DNA of 64,000 nucleotides from Actinomycetes bacterium (GCA_021805205.1 JAJZFV010000009.1:1-64000), one strand, 5' to 3'; shown: positions 1-8,454, counted from the first letter of the stretch. Numbers and translations: made by a program. Notes: generated from the letters alone by a model not told the origin.

Positions 1-7
1 GATATTC

Positions 8-28
8 GATCTAGCTATTAGCTAGATC
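8..28. repeat. Perfect 21-bp palindrome
   Basis: Arms gatctagcta and tagctagatc flank a single central T. It sits at the window edge with no gene assigned nearby, so its role cannot be judged. It could be an operator or the hairpin of a terminator whose gene lies outside the window. Confidence 0.5.
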
Positions 29-39
29 TTCTATCTAGA

Positions 40-56
40 AGGTCATTAGATGACCT
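40..56. repeat. Inverted repeat, 7-bp arms
   Basis: Arms aggtcat and atgacct flank the triplet tag. It lies 11 bases after the palindrome at 8-28, so two dyads stand side by side. Each could bind a dimeric regulator or fold as RNA; nothing in the window decides between these. Confidence 0.4.
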
Positions 57-171
57 GTCATTCCTTGTCAGAGCCTTACTAGAAGAGCTCATGTGCTCAC
101 AAGCGGACTTAATAAGCTATACGGATTTGTAAAGGGTTACTGCCTATTTTCAAAGAAAAATACAAAATGTT

Positions 172-259
172 GGGGGAAATGTATAGGGAGCTGGGAGGGG
201 AGGAAGAGGTTGGAGATGGGGGGAAGGGGGATGTTGGGTGGGGGTGGGGTTGGGGTGGG
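172..259 (+). other. G-run tract, candidate G-quadruplex
   Basis: The plus strand has G-runs of 5, 3, 3 and 4 (172-200), then an unbroken series of runs of 6, 5, 3, 5, 4, 4 and 3 between 218 and 259 separated by one to five bases. The second block fits the usual four-tract intramolecular G-quadruplex pattern several times over. It lies about 90 bases beyond the 3' end of the minus-strand pilin-like gene. The rest of 1-345 holds no gene I can support; an open frame runs through the tract but encodes only Gly-rich low-complexity sequence. Confidence 0.6.
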
Positions 260-345
260 CATTGCTTACAAGATTGTTGGAATGTTGCAGTTGAGGGACA
301 TTCAGCAGTCACTGAGGCAGAGTAACCGGCAGCGGAAGGGCCGTA

Positions 346-765
346 TTAAATAACCTTTGAGGCGATCGAGTAAAAGATCGCCAAATAGTGCCCGGAAGCT
401 GATTGTAACGCTAGACGTATGCCCCCATTTGCAATGTTGACATTATCAACATGATTTTCAACCTGAGAAATCGACGTCGTAAATACCATCGAACTCTCCA
501 AGCTGGATAACGAATTCGCGATACTAGAAGTTGGACCAACGAATCCACCGTTGCTATTCAAAAGGTACTCGTGCGAAGCTGAGAGTGCATTCCTTAGCGT
601 GGATTCAACCGTACGATCCTGAGCCTTATTCTGCGCAGACATATAGACAGGAACTGCAATTGCAACGAGAATACCTATAAACAGCACTACGGTAGCGAGC
701 TCCACCGAAGTGACTCCATCATCGTTAGCAGATCTAATCCCGAGCAGATGCCTCGCTACAATCAA
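346..765 (-). CDS. Type IV pilin-like protein (prepilin, divergent leader)
   Basis: Small secreted pilin-like protein of 139 residues. A charged leader of 17 residues ends in Gly, followed by V-T-S-V-E, so Gly at -1 and Glu at +5 match a prepilin peptidase site, then a hydrophobic helix of about 20 residues (IGILVAIAVP). The mature N-terminus is Val rather than the usual Phe or Met, so it may be a minor pilin. It clearly resembles the next pilin at 917-1432 (same leader length, shared IGILVAIAVP and ESxLRNAL segments), which suggests duplication. The C-terminal part lacks the disulfide-loop cysteines. A short dyad at 361-382 lies inside the 3' end of the gene. The pilus motor genes are 54 kb away at 55204-59902. 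Confidence 0.75.
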   Translation of the reverse strand: MIVARHLLGIRSANDDGVTSVELATVVLFIGILVAIAVPVYMSAQNKAQDRTVESTLRNALSASHEYLLNSNGGFVGPTSSIANSLSSLESSMVFTTSISQVENHVDNVNIANGGIRLALQSASGHYLAIFYSIASKVI

Positions 766-851
766 GTTACCGGCTTTATCGATCTCCCATTATTTCTTCA
801 CGATGACGCTCCATCTTTACCTCGAGACGCATAAGCCCTCGAAGAAATAAC

Positions 852-885
852 AAAAGGGTGCGGGTCTTTCGACCCTCACCCTTTT
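852..885 (-). terminator. Rho-independent terminator of the pilin gene
   Basis: Stem arms aaaagggtg-c-gggtc and gaccc-t-cacccttt with a tttc loop and one C/T mismatch. Read on the minus strand it follows the pilin stop codon at 917 by about 30 bases and runs into a T-rich tail (CCCTTTTGTTATTTC). It separates the two pilin genes, so the downstream one is likely transcribed separately or by read-through. Confidence 0.8.
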
Positions 886-916
886 GCCGTACTACTCTGA
901 TGAAAAGTGTGGGTTT

Positions 917-1432
917 TTACCAGCCAGCAGAAGTCGCAGTAACTGGTGAGGTCTGACCGAAGTTGGAACTACACGTTGGAGCCGTGGTTGGCTTGGTAGT
1001 GTATGATTTCGGACCGTAGTAAGAAGTCGTGCCACCTGACGGGTCATCGGCAATAGCAAACATATTGCCCGAGGCCGACAAAGCTGTCAAACAAATTACA
1101 CCGGATGCTTCGGTCACAGTAACTGTATTCGAGTCTTGTGTTGTAGCGAAAGTAGAGTTCCAGCTCAAAGAAGGTTCTAGCGATTGCAGTGCCGCAGCGG
1201 TTACTGATGTGTAGCTATTATTATCCGTGTAGTAAACCTTTGCGGCAGTTAATGCATTTCGGAGGCTTGACTCTGCAGCCTTATCTTGGGCACCTTGTCT
1301 AGCTCCAAGGAAGGTTGGGACAGCGATTGCTACCAAAATTCCGATAATAAGCACTACAACCATCAATTCGATAAGTGTGAAGGCGTCATCCGAATCACGT
1401 CGAGAAAAAATAGACTTAAGTCTTTCCATCAT
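917..1432 (-). CDS. Type IV major pilin-like prepilin (PilA/PilE family)
   Basis: Pilin subunit of a type IV pilus. The protein has a basic 17-residue leader, then the class motif FTLIEL with Glu at +5 and the long hydrophobic helix (MVVVLIIGILVAIAVP), a spacer helix and a Ser/Thr-rich globular part with two Cys (VICLT and TCSSN) that could form the C-terminal disulfide loop. Ala rather than Gly stands at position -1, which is uncommon but tolerated in some prepilins. The start ATG at 1432 has AGGAG upstream; a second ATG follows immediately. A strong terminator follows the gene. It would be assembled by PilB/PilC and retracted by PilT encoded at the other end of the window. Confidence 0.9.
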   Translation of the reverse strand: MMERLKSIFSRRDSDDAFTLIELMVVVLIIGILVAIAVPTFLGARQGAQDKAAESSLRNALTAAKVYYTDNNSYTSVTAAALQSLEPSLSWNSTFATTQDSNTVTVTEASGVICLTALSASGNMFAIADDPSGGTTSYYGPKSYTTKPTTAPTCSSNFGQTSPVTATSAGW

Positions 1433-1663
1433 GGGATCTCCTGTTTATAGTCACGTCCATGTTTGGCGACCGTATAAGACATGAGATCTTGTTTATGCCG
1501 CCACATCTAACTTCGATAAAATAAGTGAAATGCTTTAGTGTTTTTTGAGTGAAAAAGCAACTTCCATCCCAAAGAATCCCAGCTAGAGGTTACATTTTCA
1601 AGCAAACTAGAGCGTTTACCTGATCAAGCTTCTTTGTAGACTTAGCGGCCACTTCGCCCTAGA

Positions 1664-2599
1664 TTGAATGGAGTGACGGCATTTACAATCAGGCAACGAA
1701 CTGGCGAAGAAGATATCGCCGCAATCGCATCGCTTGCCCACGAGATCTCCCAATTCGACCATCACCAAGCATTAGACGACCACACCTGGTTAGATCTGGT
1801 CCACGGAGGGCGCAAAGGGATACTTGGCTTTACCGCCCACAGCAGCAAAGACAATCAGTTAATTGGATACGCCCAAGTATCTTCCGGTAACGAAACCTGG
1901 GCATTAGAAGTAATCGTCCATCCGTTCTTTCGTCGCAATGAAGACGGCGTAACCAAAGCCCTGATCAAAATCGCAATAGATTCAATCGCAGCCAAAGGCG
2001 GCGGGCACGTTCACGCATGGCTCGCACGAGGTGGCGACGAAATAGCAGAGGCATTTAAGAGCTCTGGCTTCAAGAAGGGCAGGTCGATCGTTCAGATGCG
2101 GCGCGACCTTCCTCTTGATCCTTGGCTGCGCAATGAAAAACTTGAGGTACGTGCCTTTAGAGTTGGTGTCGACGAAGAGATGTGGCTTGAGGTAAACAAT
2201 CTCGCATTTGCGCGACACCCGGAACAAGGGGGATGGACCAAGAGCACATTAGAAGCACGAATGAAGGAACCTTGGTTTGATCCAAATGGATTCCTTCTGC
2301 ACTTTGAAGGTGATAGTCTTGCCGCCTTTTGCTGGACCAAGGTCCATGAATCAAAGCCGAAATTGGGAGAGATCTACGTCATTGGCGTTCATCCAGACTT
2401 CGGCTCGCGCGGCCTCGGAAAGGCAATAGCAATAGCAGCATTGGACTATCTCCACAAGCGCCACATACCGATTGCAATGCTCTATGTTGATCTAGCCAAT
2501 GAACGAGCCCTATCGCTGTACCGTTCCCTTGGATTTGCGCCGGACCACATCGACGTGGCATATACCTGCGATGTCGATGACGCCACCCAAGGGCAATGA
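1664..2599 (+). CDS. mshD: Mycothiol synthase
   Basis: Acetylates the cysteinyl amine of Cys-GlcN-Ins with acetyl-CoA, the last step of mycothiol synthesis; cytoplasmic. The 311-residue protein has two GNAT domains in tandem, as MshD does: a weaker N-terminal one (about 1-150) and an active C-terminal one (about 155-305). Family landmarks visible are MRRDLPL at the domain junction, GWTKS, EPWFDPNGFLL, GEIYVIGVHP, the acetyl-CoA loop GSRGLGKA, and the YVDLANERALSLYRSLGF end. Length is normal for the family. The frame opens at TTG 1664 with no clear ribosome site; GTG 1673 is an alternative. The gene is divergent from the pilin gene across a 231-base spacer. It is a strong actinobacterial marker. 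Confidence 0.93.
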   Translation: MNGVTAFTIRQRTGEEDIAAIASLAHEISQFDHHQALDDHTWLDLVHGGRKGILGFTAHSSKDNQLIGYAQVSSGNETWALEVIVHPFFRRNEDGVTKALIKIAIDSIAAKGGGHVHAWLARGGDEIAEAFKSSGFKKGRSIVQMRRDLPLDPWLRNEKLEVRAFRVGVDEEMWLEVNNLAFARHPEQGGWTKSTLEARMKEPWFDPNGFLLHFEGDSLAAFCWTKVHESKPKLGEIYVIGVHPDFGSRGLGKAIAIAALDYLHKRHIPIAMLYVDLANERALSLYRSLGFAPDHIDVAYTCDVDDATQGQ

Positions 2600-2686
2600 A
2601 CAACTAACCCTCGACACCAACCAAAACTTCGTTGCGACCTATCCAATTTCGAAAGTAAGCTCAAATTCAACCATAGGAGAGATTGC

Positions 2687-3694
2687 TTGAAAAATGCGAT
2701 AGAAGCGCACGGCCTCTGCAAGAGTTACGACAGCGTAAAGGCCCTCGATGGTATCGACCTATCCGTCGAGGAAGGAAAGATACTTGGTGTACTTGGCCCA
2801 AACGGGGCTGGGAAGACGACCCTCGTAAAGATCTTGACCACCCTAACGCGCCCTGACAGCGGCACTTGCCTAGTCGCGGGATTCGATGTTGTAAGCCATG
2901 CCCGTCAAGTTAGGGAGAAGATTGGACTCACTGGACAGGCAACCGCGGTTCAAGAGGAGCTAACCGGGGCAGAGAATCTCGAGATAATGTCCCGCCTATA
3001 CCACATGCCCAAAAAAGCAGCCAAGGCCAAGGCATTGGAGCTTTTGGATCGCTTCGATCTTATCGACGCTAAGGATCGAGCTGCAAAGACGTATTCGGGG
3101 GGAATGAAGAGGCGCCTCGATCTTGCCGCGAGTCTAGTTGGGTCACCAAGTGTCCTCTTTTTGGACGAGCCAACCACCGGCCTAGATCCTCGGGCGCGAA
3201 TTGGAATGTGGAAGGTTATCGAAAACCTCGTCGGCGGAGGAACTACCCTTCTTCTCACCACACAGTATCTAGATGAGGCGGACGAACTTGCGGATGAGAT
3301 AATAGTGATCGACAAGGGAAAGATAATCGCCAAAGGAACCTCTGACGAATTAAAGCGTAATATTGGAGGCGACGTACTAAATGTCCAGGTTGCCAGTGAA
3401 GACGATCTTGGCGAAGTCTCAAAGACCCTAGAAAAGCTAGCCGGATCTACTGCAACTCTCTCACGCGAAGAGCTGATGGTACGGGTTGGAGTAGGCTCTC
3501 GAGGAAGTAGCGCACTTGCCGAGGCGTTGCGCGAATTAGACAAACTTCAGATCTCTATCGCAGACATCTCACTTAGAAGGCCATCACTAGATGACGTCTT
3601 CCTCTCGCTTACGGGACACTCAACGTCAGATGAGACAAGCACTCAAGACTCCCTCCAAAAACCGCGAGGGAAGAGGAGGACGAATGAACGCTAG
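2687..3694 (+). CDS. ABC exporter ATP-binding subunit, DrrA family
   Basis: ATPase subunit of an ABC-2 type exporter. Motifs in order: Walker A GPNGAGKTT (about 36-44), signature YSGGMKRRL, Walker B LFLDEPTTGLD, and LLTTQYLDEAD where Gln replaces the usual switch His, as is typical of the daunorubicin-resistance DrrA group. A C-terminal regulatory region of about 100 residues follows, ending RRPSLDDVFLSLTGH, also characteristic of DrrA. Start is TTG at 2687 with AGGAG eight bases upstream (2676-2680). The 3' end overlaps the permease start by 11 bases, so the two are translationally coupled. The substrate cannot be told from sequence; drugs or lipids are usual for this group. Confidence 0.9.
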   Translation: MKNAIEAHGLCKSYDSVKALDGIDLSVEEGKILGVLGPNGAGKTTLVKILTTLTRPDSGTCLVAGFDVVSHARQVREKIGLTGQATAVQEELTGAENLEIMSRLYHMPKKAAKAKALELLDRFDLIDAKDRAAKTYSGGMKRRLDLAASLVGSPSVLFLDEPTTGLDPRARIGMWKVIENLVGGGTTLLLTTQYLDEADELADEIIVIDKGKIIAKGTSDELKRNIGGDVLNVQVASEDDLGEVSKTLEKLAGSTATLSREELMVRVGVGSRGSSALAEALRELDKLQISIADISLRRPSLDDVFLSLTGHSTSDETSTQDSLQKPRGKRRTNER

Positions 3695-4460
3695 TCCGAT
3701 ATCTGAAACGATAAGCGATGCGGTAGTGATAGCAAAGAGGGACCTCCTGGTATGGTTGCGAGTACCCTCATTCATATTCTTCTCAATCGTGCAGCCAGTT
3801 ATGTTCGTGCTGCTATTCAGATATGTATTTGGAGGAGCGATTAATGTTCCAAATACAGGAGGTTACGTTGACTTTCTGATGCCAGGCATCATCGCCCAGT
3901 CGGCAGCATTTGCCTCTTTTGGTACCGCAATTGGGTTGGCAAAGGAGATTCAACTTGGCGTTGTAGATCGTTTTCGATCGATGCCAATGGCACGTTCGGC
4001 GGTGATCAACGGTCGCCTGCTCGCTGATACTCTACGCATTGCTATTACAACCTTGGTAATTCTCATCGTCGGGATACTGGTTGGGTTTAGATTCCACGAC
4101 TCGTTAGTGCAGGCAGTTTCGATGGTTGTCTTAGCTATCGTCTTTGGAGTAGTCATCACCATCGTAAGTGCCTACTGCGGAATTGCCCTCAAAAATGAGG
4201 AGTCGGTTCAGTCGTTTGGACTTGTCTGGCTCTTTCCTTTGACATTTGTATCATCAGCCTTTGTACCGGTCCACTCGATGCCTGGTTGGATGCAGGCATT
4301 TGCTAACAACCAACCAGTGACGATCGTTGTCGATGAAATGAGGAACTTAGCCCTCGGGGTGCCAGGTAGCCATGACCTTATACTCAGCGTGATTTGGCTA
4401 ATTGCCATCGCCGCGGTATTCACTCCGCTAGCCGTAAGATCCTTCTCCAAGATCAGTTAG
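3684..4460 (+). CDS. ABC-2 type permease, DrrB-like
   Basis: Membrane partner of the preceding ATPase. The 258-residue protein has about six hydrophobic segments, an N-terminal cytoplasmic stretch, and the ABC-2 landmarks FVLLFRYVFGGAI and VDFLMPGIIAQSAAFASFGTAIGLA, ending with the SSAFVPVHSMPGWMQAFANNQPVT segment typical of DrrB proteins. A longer frame starts at 3591, but ATG 3684 has GAGGAGGA at 3673-3680 and gives the standard N-terminus, so that start is chosen. It overlaps the ATPase gene and completes a two-gene exporter operon. Confidence 0.9.
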   Translation: MNASPISETISDAVVIAKRDLLVWLRVPSFIFFSIVQPVMFVLLFRYVFGGAINVPNTGGYVDFLMPGIIAQSAAFASFGTAIGLAKEIQLGVVDRFRSMPMARSAVINGRLLADTLRIAITTLVILIVGILVGFRFHDSLVQAVSMVVLAIVFGVVITIVSAYCGIALKNEESVQSFGLVWLFPLTFVSSAFVPVHSMPGWMQAFANNQPVTIVVDEMRNLALGVPGSHDLILSVIWLIAIAAVFTPLAVRSFSKIS

Positions 4461-4520
4461 GAACTGGGGATCGATATTGCAATTAGGCTGTGATCTCAAA
4501 AGTCATAAAGGTAATAATTG

Positions 4521-5585
4521 ATGTCCCTCCTATCGCTGTCTCGAAACGAGCTCAAAGAGCTCCTTTCAGATCAACCAAAGTACCGAATCGATCAGATCTG
4601 GAAGGGCGTCTACGAGCAGCATCTCCGACCCTCAGAGATTACAACACTTCCAAAGCAACTCAGAGAGCAGCTAGGGCAAGATCCTCGTTTCAACCTACAA
4701 GGCGAAGAAGTAGAAGTTCTTCAAGCCGATGGCGGTAAAACAATCAAAACCTTGACTCGCTTTTCCGATGGGCGCGAAGTCGAATCGGTCCTTATGCGAT
4801 ACGAATCTCGAGTGACCTTGTGCGTCTCATCCCAGGCAGGGTGTGCAATGGGCTGTGTCTTTTGCGCAACCGGTCAAGCGGGCTTTTTCCGCCACCTATC
4901 GGCCGACGAAATACTTGAACAAGTATTTCTAGCGGCTAGGCGAGCCAAGGATCTATACGATTCACGCCTATCGAATCTTGTATTCATGGGAATGGGGGAA
5001 CCGCTCGCCAACTACGACAACGTCATTGAAGCAGTTGCAAAGATCAACTTTGAATTTTCTATCGCCGCCCGTCACATCACAGTTTCGACCGTTGGGATAG
5101 TTCCCGGGATATTGAAGCTAGCAGAAAATCCAATGCAGATCTCCCTCGCAGTCTCGCTACATGCCGCAAACGACGAACTTCGAACCCGATTGGTTCCAAT
5201 CAATGCCAGATACCCACTCGATGACCTCGTCGCTTCATTGGACGCATATAGAGAGCGTAGCAATCGAAGAATATCATTCGAATGGGCGATGATGGCAGAT
5301 ATCAATGACCACGACAGCGATGCATTCGAGTTGGCCGAAATTGCCAAGAGGGTAAAGGCGCACGTCAACCTTATTCCTCTAAACCCAACGCCACTCTTTC
5401 CCACCCCGGGAACCGAGCTAGATCGGGTCTATGAATTTCGCGATCTACTTGTCGACTCCGGTGTAAATGCAACCGTGAGAATGACACGCGGAAATCAGAT
5501 TGCAGCTGCATGTGGGCAACTATCCACTCAGGTCAAGGTGCGCAGGAGCAGCCGCGGCGAAGATAAGGACCTCCAAGCTACTTAA
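4521..5585 (+). CDS. rlmN: 23S rRNA (adenine-2503-C2)/tRNA methyltransferase RlmN
   Basis: Radical-SAM enzyme that methylates C2 of A2503 in 23S rRNA and A37 of some tRNAs. Visible are the cluster ligands C108, C112 and C115 (CAMGCVFC), the catalytic pair C101 (TLCVSSQ) and C331 (AAACGQL), the GMGEPLANYD segment and VSTVGIVPG. Length (354) is normal. The frame opens with TTG 4518, but ATG 4521 with AAAGGT upstream is the better start. It stands alone, 60 bases after the exporter. Confidence 0.96.
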   Translation: MSLLSLSRNELKELLSDQPKYRIDQIWKGVYEQHLRPSEITTLPKQLREQLGQDPRFNLQGEEVEVLQADGGKTIKTLTRFSDGREVESVLMRYESRVTLCVSSQAGCAMGCVFCATGQAGFFRHLSADEILEQVFLAARRAKDLYDSRLSNLVFMGMGEPLANYDNVIEAVAKINFEFSIAARHITVSTVGIVPGILKLAENPMQISLAVSLHAANDELRTRLVPINARYPLDDLVASLDAYRERSNRRISFEWAMMADINDHDSDAFELAEIAKRVKAHVNLIPLNPTPLFPTPGTELDRVYEFRDLLVDSGVNATVRMTRGNQIAAACGQLSTQVKVRRSSRGEDKDLQAT

Positions 5586-5692
5586 CAGCAAAGTCATACC
5601 ATTAGCAAAAAGTATTAGCACATACTTTAAGTAAAAGTCACGTACCCTTAAAACACGGAGTGCGGCCAAGTTGTCGCGAACGGAGCAAAACC

Positions 5693-6040
5693 ATGAACAA
5701 CATGAGACTATTCAATAGGTCACTGCCGCAGATGTTGAACACTGCACAGCTGCTCCTCTACTTAAATGCGGTCCTCGACCTGGTCTTCATAGGGGGTACG
5801 GGATATGGACTTGTTCTTCCATTTGCCGAGGCACTAGGAGCTTTTGGCCTTGCGAACGAGAAGAAATGGGGCTACTGGGTAGCCCTAATCGGAGCTAGCC
5901 TGCCAGTTCTCTTCTTCCTGACACAGATGTCGTCGGGAGTGTTCTTCAGCGGACTAATAACTATTTTAATTCGCGGAATGATCATCGTCTTCTTGCTTCA
6001 TCCACAGAGCAGAGACTACCAGAAGCTCTACTTCGCCTAG
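5693..6040 (+). CDS. Small multi-pass membrane protein, unknown function
   Basis: Protein of 115 residues with three to four hydrophobic segments (around residues 15-35, 40-55, 60-80 and 85-103) and a short charged C-terminus ending QSRDYQKLYFA. I do not recognise the family. The start ATG at 5693 has CGGAG seven bases upstream, which is better supported than the longer frame from 5660. A strong hairpin at 6078-6117 ends the unit, so it appears to be a single-gene transcript downstream of rlmN. Confidence 0.75.
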   Translation: MNNMRLFNRSLPQMLNTAQLLLYLNAVLDLVFIGGTGYGLVLPFAEALGAFGLANEKKWGYWVALIGASLPVLFFLTQMSSGVFFSGLITILIRGMIIVFLLHPQSRDYQKLYFA

Positions 6041-6077
6041 TCGAACCAAAGACAAAAAGAACGAGGTTCTAATTTGA

Positions 6078-6117
6078 CAATCGAACAGGCTCGCAATATA
6101 CGGAGCCTGTTCGATTG
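6078..6117. terminator. Bidirectional hairpin between convergent genes
   Basis: Perfect 15-bp arms caatcgaacaggctc and gagcctgttcgattg with a 10-base loop. It lies between the small membrane gene (ends 6040) and the dioxygenase gene on the other strand (ends 6121). T-tails are weak on both sides, so termination efficiency is uncertain. Confidence 0.7.
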
Positions 6118-6120
6118 CAT

Positions 6121-6900
6121 TTAACCCAGCAATGCATATGAGGCCATTGAAATCGATCCAAAAGAACACCCTTCTACAACATTGGTCACATCCATACCGA
6201 GCTCATCGGCGACTCCAGCAAAGTAGACAAACGGCAAAAAATGGTCTGGGGTAGGAGATGCAAGTGAGAAGTTGTCGTTATCAACGAGATCAACTACCGA
6301 CGAGGGCTTCGCTAAGATGGCGTCTCGCGATCGCATGTCGAAATCTACAGCCCAATCGAAGCCTCCACTGGGGTTACTCCAATCCATGGACCTCAGGTTG
6401 TGAACAATATTTCCACTACCAAAGATCATGACTCCTTGATGCGCTAGAGACGCCAACTTTCGACCAAGTTCGTAGTGGTACCCAATATCCTTAGTGGCAT
6501 CAATCGAGAGCTGAATTACTGGAACGTCGGCAGCTGGAAAAATATGTGTCAGAACTGACCAAGTGCCATGGTCGAGGCCCCATTGATCTTCGTCTTGACC
6601 TACCCAAGTTGGCTCTACTGCATCTATCACCAACTCAGCTATCTCCCGGCTCCCCGGAGCTCTATATTCAAAGTCAAAGAGAGGTTTTGGGAACCCATAG
6701 AAGTCATGTATAGTTCGCGGCGAATCCATGACCGTAACCGCAGTCGCGTTAATGAACCAGTGAGCTGATATAGACAATATGGCCTTCGGTGCGGGAAGTG
6801 AAGCTCCATAGGATCGCCACCTATCGGTAAAATCGTTGAATTCAATAGCATTCATCGGCGATCCGTGACCGAAGAAGCTTGGTGGAGAAAAATCAGACAT
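6121..6900 (-). CDS. ygiD: 4,5-DOPA-type extradiol dioxygenase family protein (YgiD/LigB)
   Basis: Class III extradiol ring-cleavage dioxygenase family, a Zn/Fe enzyme opening catechol rings. Landmarks are FFGHGSPMNAI near the N-terminus, ILSISAHW, LDHGTWSVL and the FGSGNIVHNLR segment, which supply the conserved His ligands. Length of 259 residues is normal. The longer frame begins at GTG 6912, but ATG 6900 has GAAGGG upstream. The natural substrate is unknown for most bacterial members. No aromatic catabolic genes lie next to it. Confidence 0.88.
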   Translation of the reverse strand: MSDFSPPSFFGHGSPMNAIEFNDFTDRWRSYGASLPAPKAILSISAHWFINATAVTVMDSPRTIHDFYGFPKPLFDFEYRAPGSREIAELVIDAVEPTWVGQDEDQWGLDHGTWSVLTHIFPAADVPVIQLSIDATKDIGYHYELGRKLASLAHQGVMIFGSGNIVHNLRSMDWSNPSGGFDWAVDFDMRSRDAILAKPSSVVDLVDNDNFSLASPTPDHFLPFVYFAGVADELGMDVTNVVEGCSFGSISMASYALLG

Positions 6901-7010
6901 AGTACCCTTCACTTAGTTGCACACGCAACTATCTTACAATGCCCGCGACTTTAATTGCCAATATCAAAATTGCGACGCTACGAGCCAAATTCAGTGATAA
7001 AAAATAGTCC

Positions 7011-7469
7011 ATGACAACAGTGATCAATGGCAAAGAAGATTTGAAGGCAAAGATTGGCGAGCACCTGGGCTACAGCGAATGGTTCGAAGTTACCCAGCAG
7101 CGAATAAACGACTTTGCCGACGCTACCGGTGACCATCAATGGATCCACATAAACGAAGAGATGGCAAAGGCGGGTCCCTTCGGCACAACGATAGCCCACG
7201 GATATTTGACATTATCTTTGGTTCCAATGCTCCTCTCCAAAGTAATGGTCGTCGAAGGCGTGAAGATGGGGGTCAACTACGGAACCAACAAGGTTCGCCT
7301 CCCTTCGCCCGTGCCTTCAGGGTCAAAGGTGCGCCTTGGTGCCACGGTTGTAGCAGTGGAAGATCTTCCCAACGGCTCTACCCAGAACTTAGTCGACGTA
7401 ACCATTGAGGTCGAGGGCGCACCTAAGCCATCGTTGGTCGCCCAACTCGTATTTCTCTACTACTTCTAG
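7011..7469 (+). CDS. MaoC-like (R)-enoyl-CoA hydratase
   Basis: Hot-dog fold hydratase of 152 residues. The hydratase-2 motif is present: DFADATGDHQWIHIN followed by GPFGTTIAHGYLTLSL, giving the catalytic Asp and His. Members hydrate trans-2-enoyl-CoA to the (R)-3-hydroxyacyl-CoA in fatty-acid or polyhydroxyalkanoate metabolism, which fits the two acyl-CoA dehydrogenases elsewhere in the window. The start ATG at 7011 lacks a good Shine-Dalgarno sequence. It is divergent from the dioxygenase gene. Confidence 0.9.
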   Translation: MTTVINGKEDLKAKIGEHLGYSEWFEVTQQRINDFADATGDHQWIHINEEMAKAGPFGTTIAHGYLTLSLVPMLLSKVMVVEGVKMGVNYGTNKVRLPSPVPSGSKVRLGATVVAVEDLPNGSTQNLVDVTIEVEGAPKPSLVAQLVFLYYF

Positions 7470-7537
7470 GGCTCAAGATAATTCGGTGGTCACCACAACA
7501 ATTGAACGAATGAAATAACCGACGATCTATCTTTGAT

Positions 7538-8335
7538 GTGGTGGACAGCGCACGTAATGAGGTGATTTATAGATTTATCGATCGCAATTGGCGACAGGTC
7601 GAATTCGACGGTAAATCTTTACTCGACCCCCAAAGTCGTCACCCCCTTCTTTTGGTTCACGGACAACCCGGCTGCGGTACCAAGTGGGGGCGACTTCCCA
7701 TGCAGCTTGACCAAGCCTTCGACGTATATTCCTACGATCGCCCAGGATGGGGAAGGAACAGATTCGGTGCAAAGGGGGTCGAAGGGAACGCCGCTGATCT
7801 GCTCGCCATAGCATCGAAGGTCCAAAAGTTGACCGGAAGTGCCCCAATTGCTATGGCGTATAGCTATGGGGCAGCCATTGCCCTACGAACACTAGAGTTA
7901 GACGCATCTGTCTTCTTGAGCACCCTTCTCATAGCTCCCGCAATGAGTCCACTTGCGATAAACAGATACGACAGAATTTTTACTAACCGTGCCTTAGGCC
8001 CATTAACCGCCCTCATAACATCGATATTTTCAACTAAGTACATCGGCACCACCATTCGCGAGATTCTGCATTCAACAAAATCACTGCGCTTGGAAGCAAT
8101 CAATCTACTGACCGAACTAGCCGAAATGCCCTCAAGCGATCTATCGCAGTTACAGGTTGCGATTCTTGCGGGAACAGCGGACTTTGTTACACCTCCTGAA
8201 TCTATCTACGACGGCGCAAAGAAATTCTCCCTTACTTCCATCGAGTGGGTAAATGGTGGAAGCCACCTTTTACCTTGGAAAAATAGTGACGCAATCGTTT
8301 CCTTCGCCGAGAGGGCTCTATCACACCTGAAATAA
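7538..8335 (+). CDS. Alpha/beta-hydrolase
   Basis: Cytoplasmic alpha/beta-hydrolase of 265 residues. Oxyanion region LLLVHGQPGCGTKW, then SYDRPGWGRN, nucleophile elbow AYSYGA (Ser), acid AGTADFVTPPE and His in GGSHLLPW complete a catalytic triad. The elbow has Ala rather than Gly two residues before Ser. The substrate is unknown. Start is GTG 7538 or the next codon GTG 7541; neither has a clear ribosome site. It lies 68 bases after the MaoC gene on the same strand, possibly co-transcribed. Confidence 0.85.
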   Translation: MVDSARNEVIYRFIDRNWRQVEFDGKSLLDPQSRHPLLLVHGQPGCGTKWGRLPMQLDQAFDVYSYDRPGWGRNRFGAKGVEGNAADLLAIASKVQKLTGSAPIAMAYSYGAAIALRTLELDASVFLSTLLIAPAMSPLAINRYDRIFTNRALGPLTALITSIFSTKYIGTTIREILHSTKSLRLEAINLLTELAEMPSSDLSQLQVAILAGTADFVTPPESIYDGAKKFSLTSIEWVNGGSHLLPWKNSDAIVSFAERALSHLK

Positions 8336-8387
8336 TCCCTAGTGGCAATGGTATTTTTAAAAATCTTCTCAAAATAGAGTGACTTGT

Positions 8388-8416
8388 TTACAAACTTGTA
8401 CTAGAACTTGTATTAT
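8388..8416 (+). promoter_or_regulatory. Predicted promoter of the whiB gene
   Basis: A -35 element TTACAA (8388-8393) and a -10 element TATTAT (8411-8416) are spaced 17 bases. Direct copies of aacttgta at 8393-8400 and 8405-8412 lie in the spacer, with the related inverted caagttgtac just downstream (8417-8426). Transcription would start near 8423. The -35 hexamer is the same as in the promoter proposed for the merR-ubiE-menF operon. Confidence 0.6.
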
Positions 8417-8430
8417 CAAGTTGTACATTC

Positions 8431-8454
8431 AAATGTAACAAGTAAGTTACATTT
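8431..8454 (+). promoter_or_regulatory. Inverted repeat in the whiB leader, possible operator
   Basis: Perfect 9-bp arms aaatgtaac and gttacattt flank aagtaa. It lies just downstream of the predicted start of transcription and 40 bases before the GTG start. It may be a repressor site or an RNA hairpin in the leader. Confidence 0.5.

Noticed and set aside
93-353. 86-codon plus-strand frame across the G-run tract
   Set aside because: The translation is Gly-rich low-complexity sequence produced by the G-runs, with no ribosome site, and overlaps the end of the pilin-like gene.
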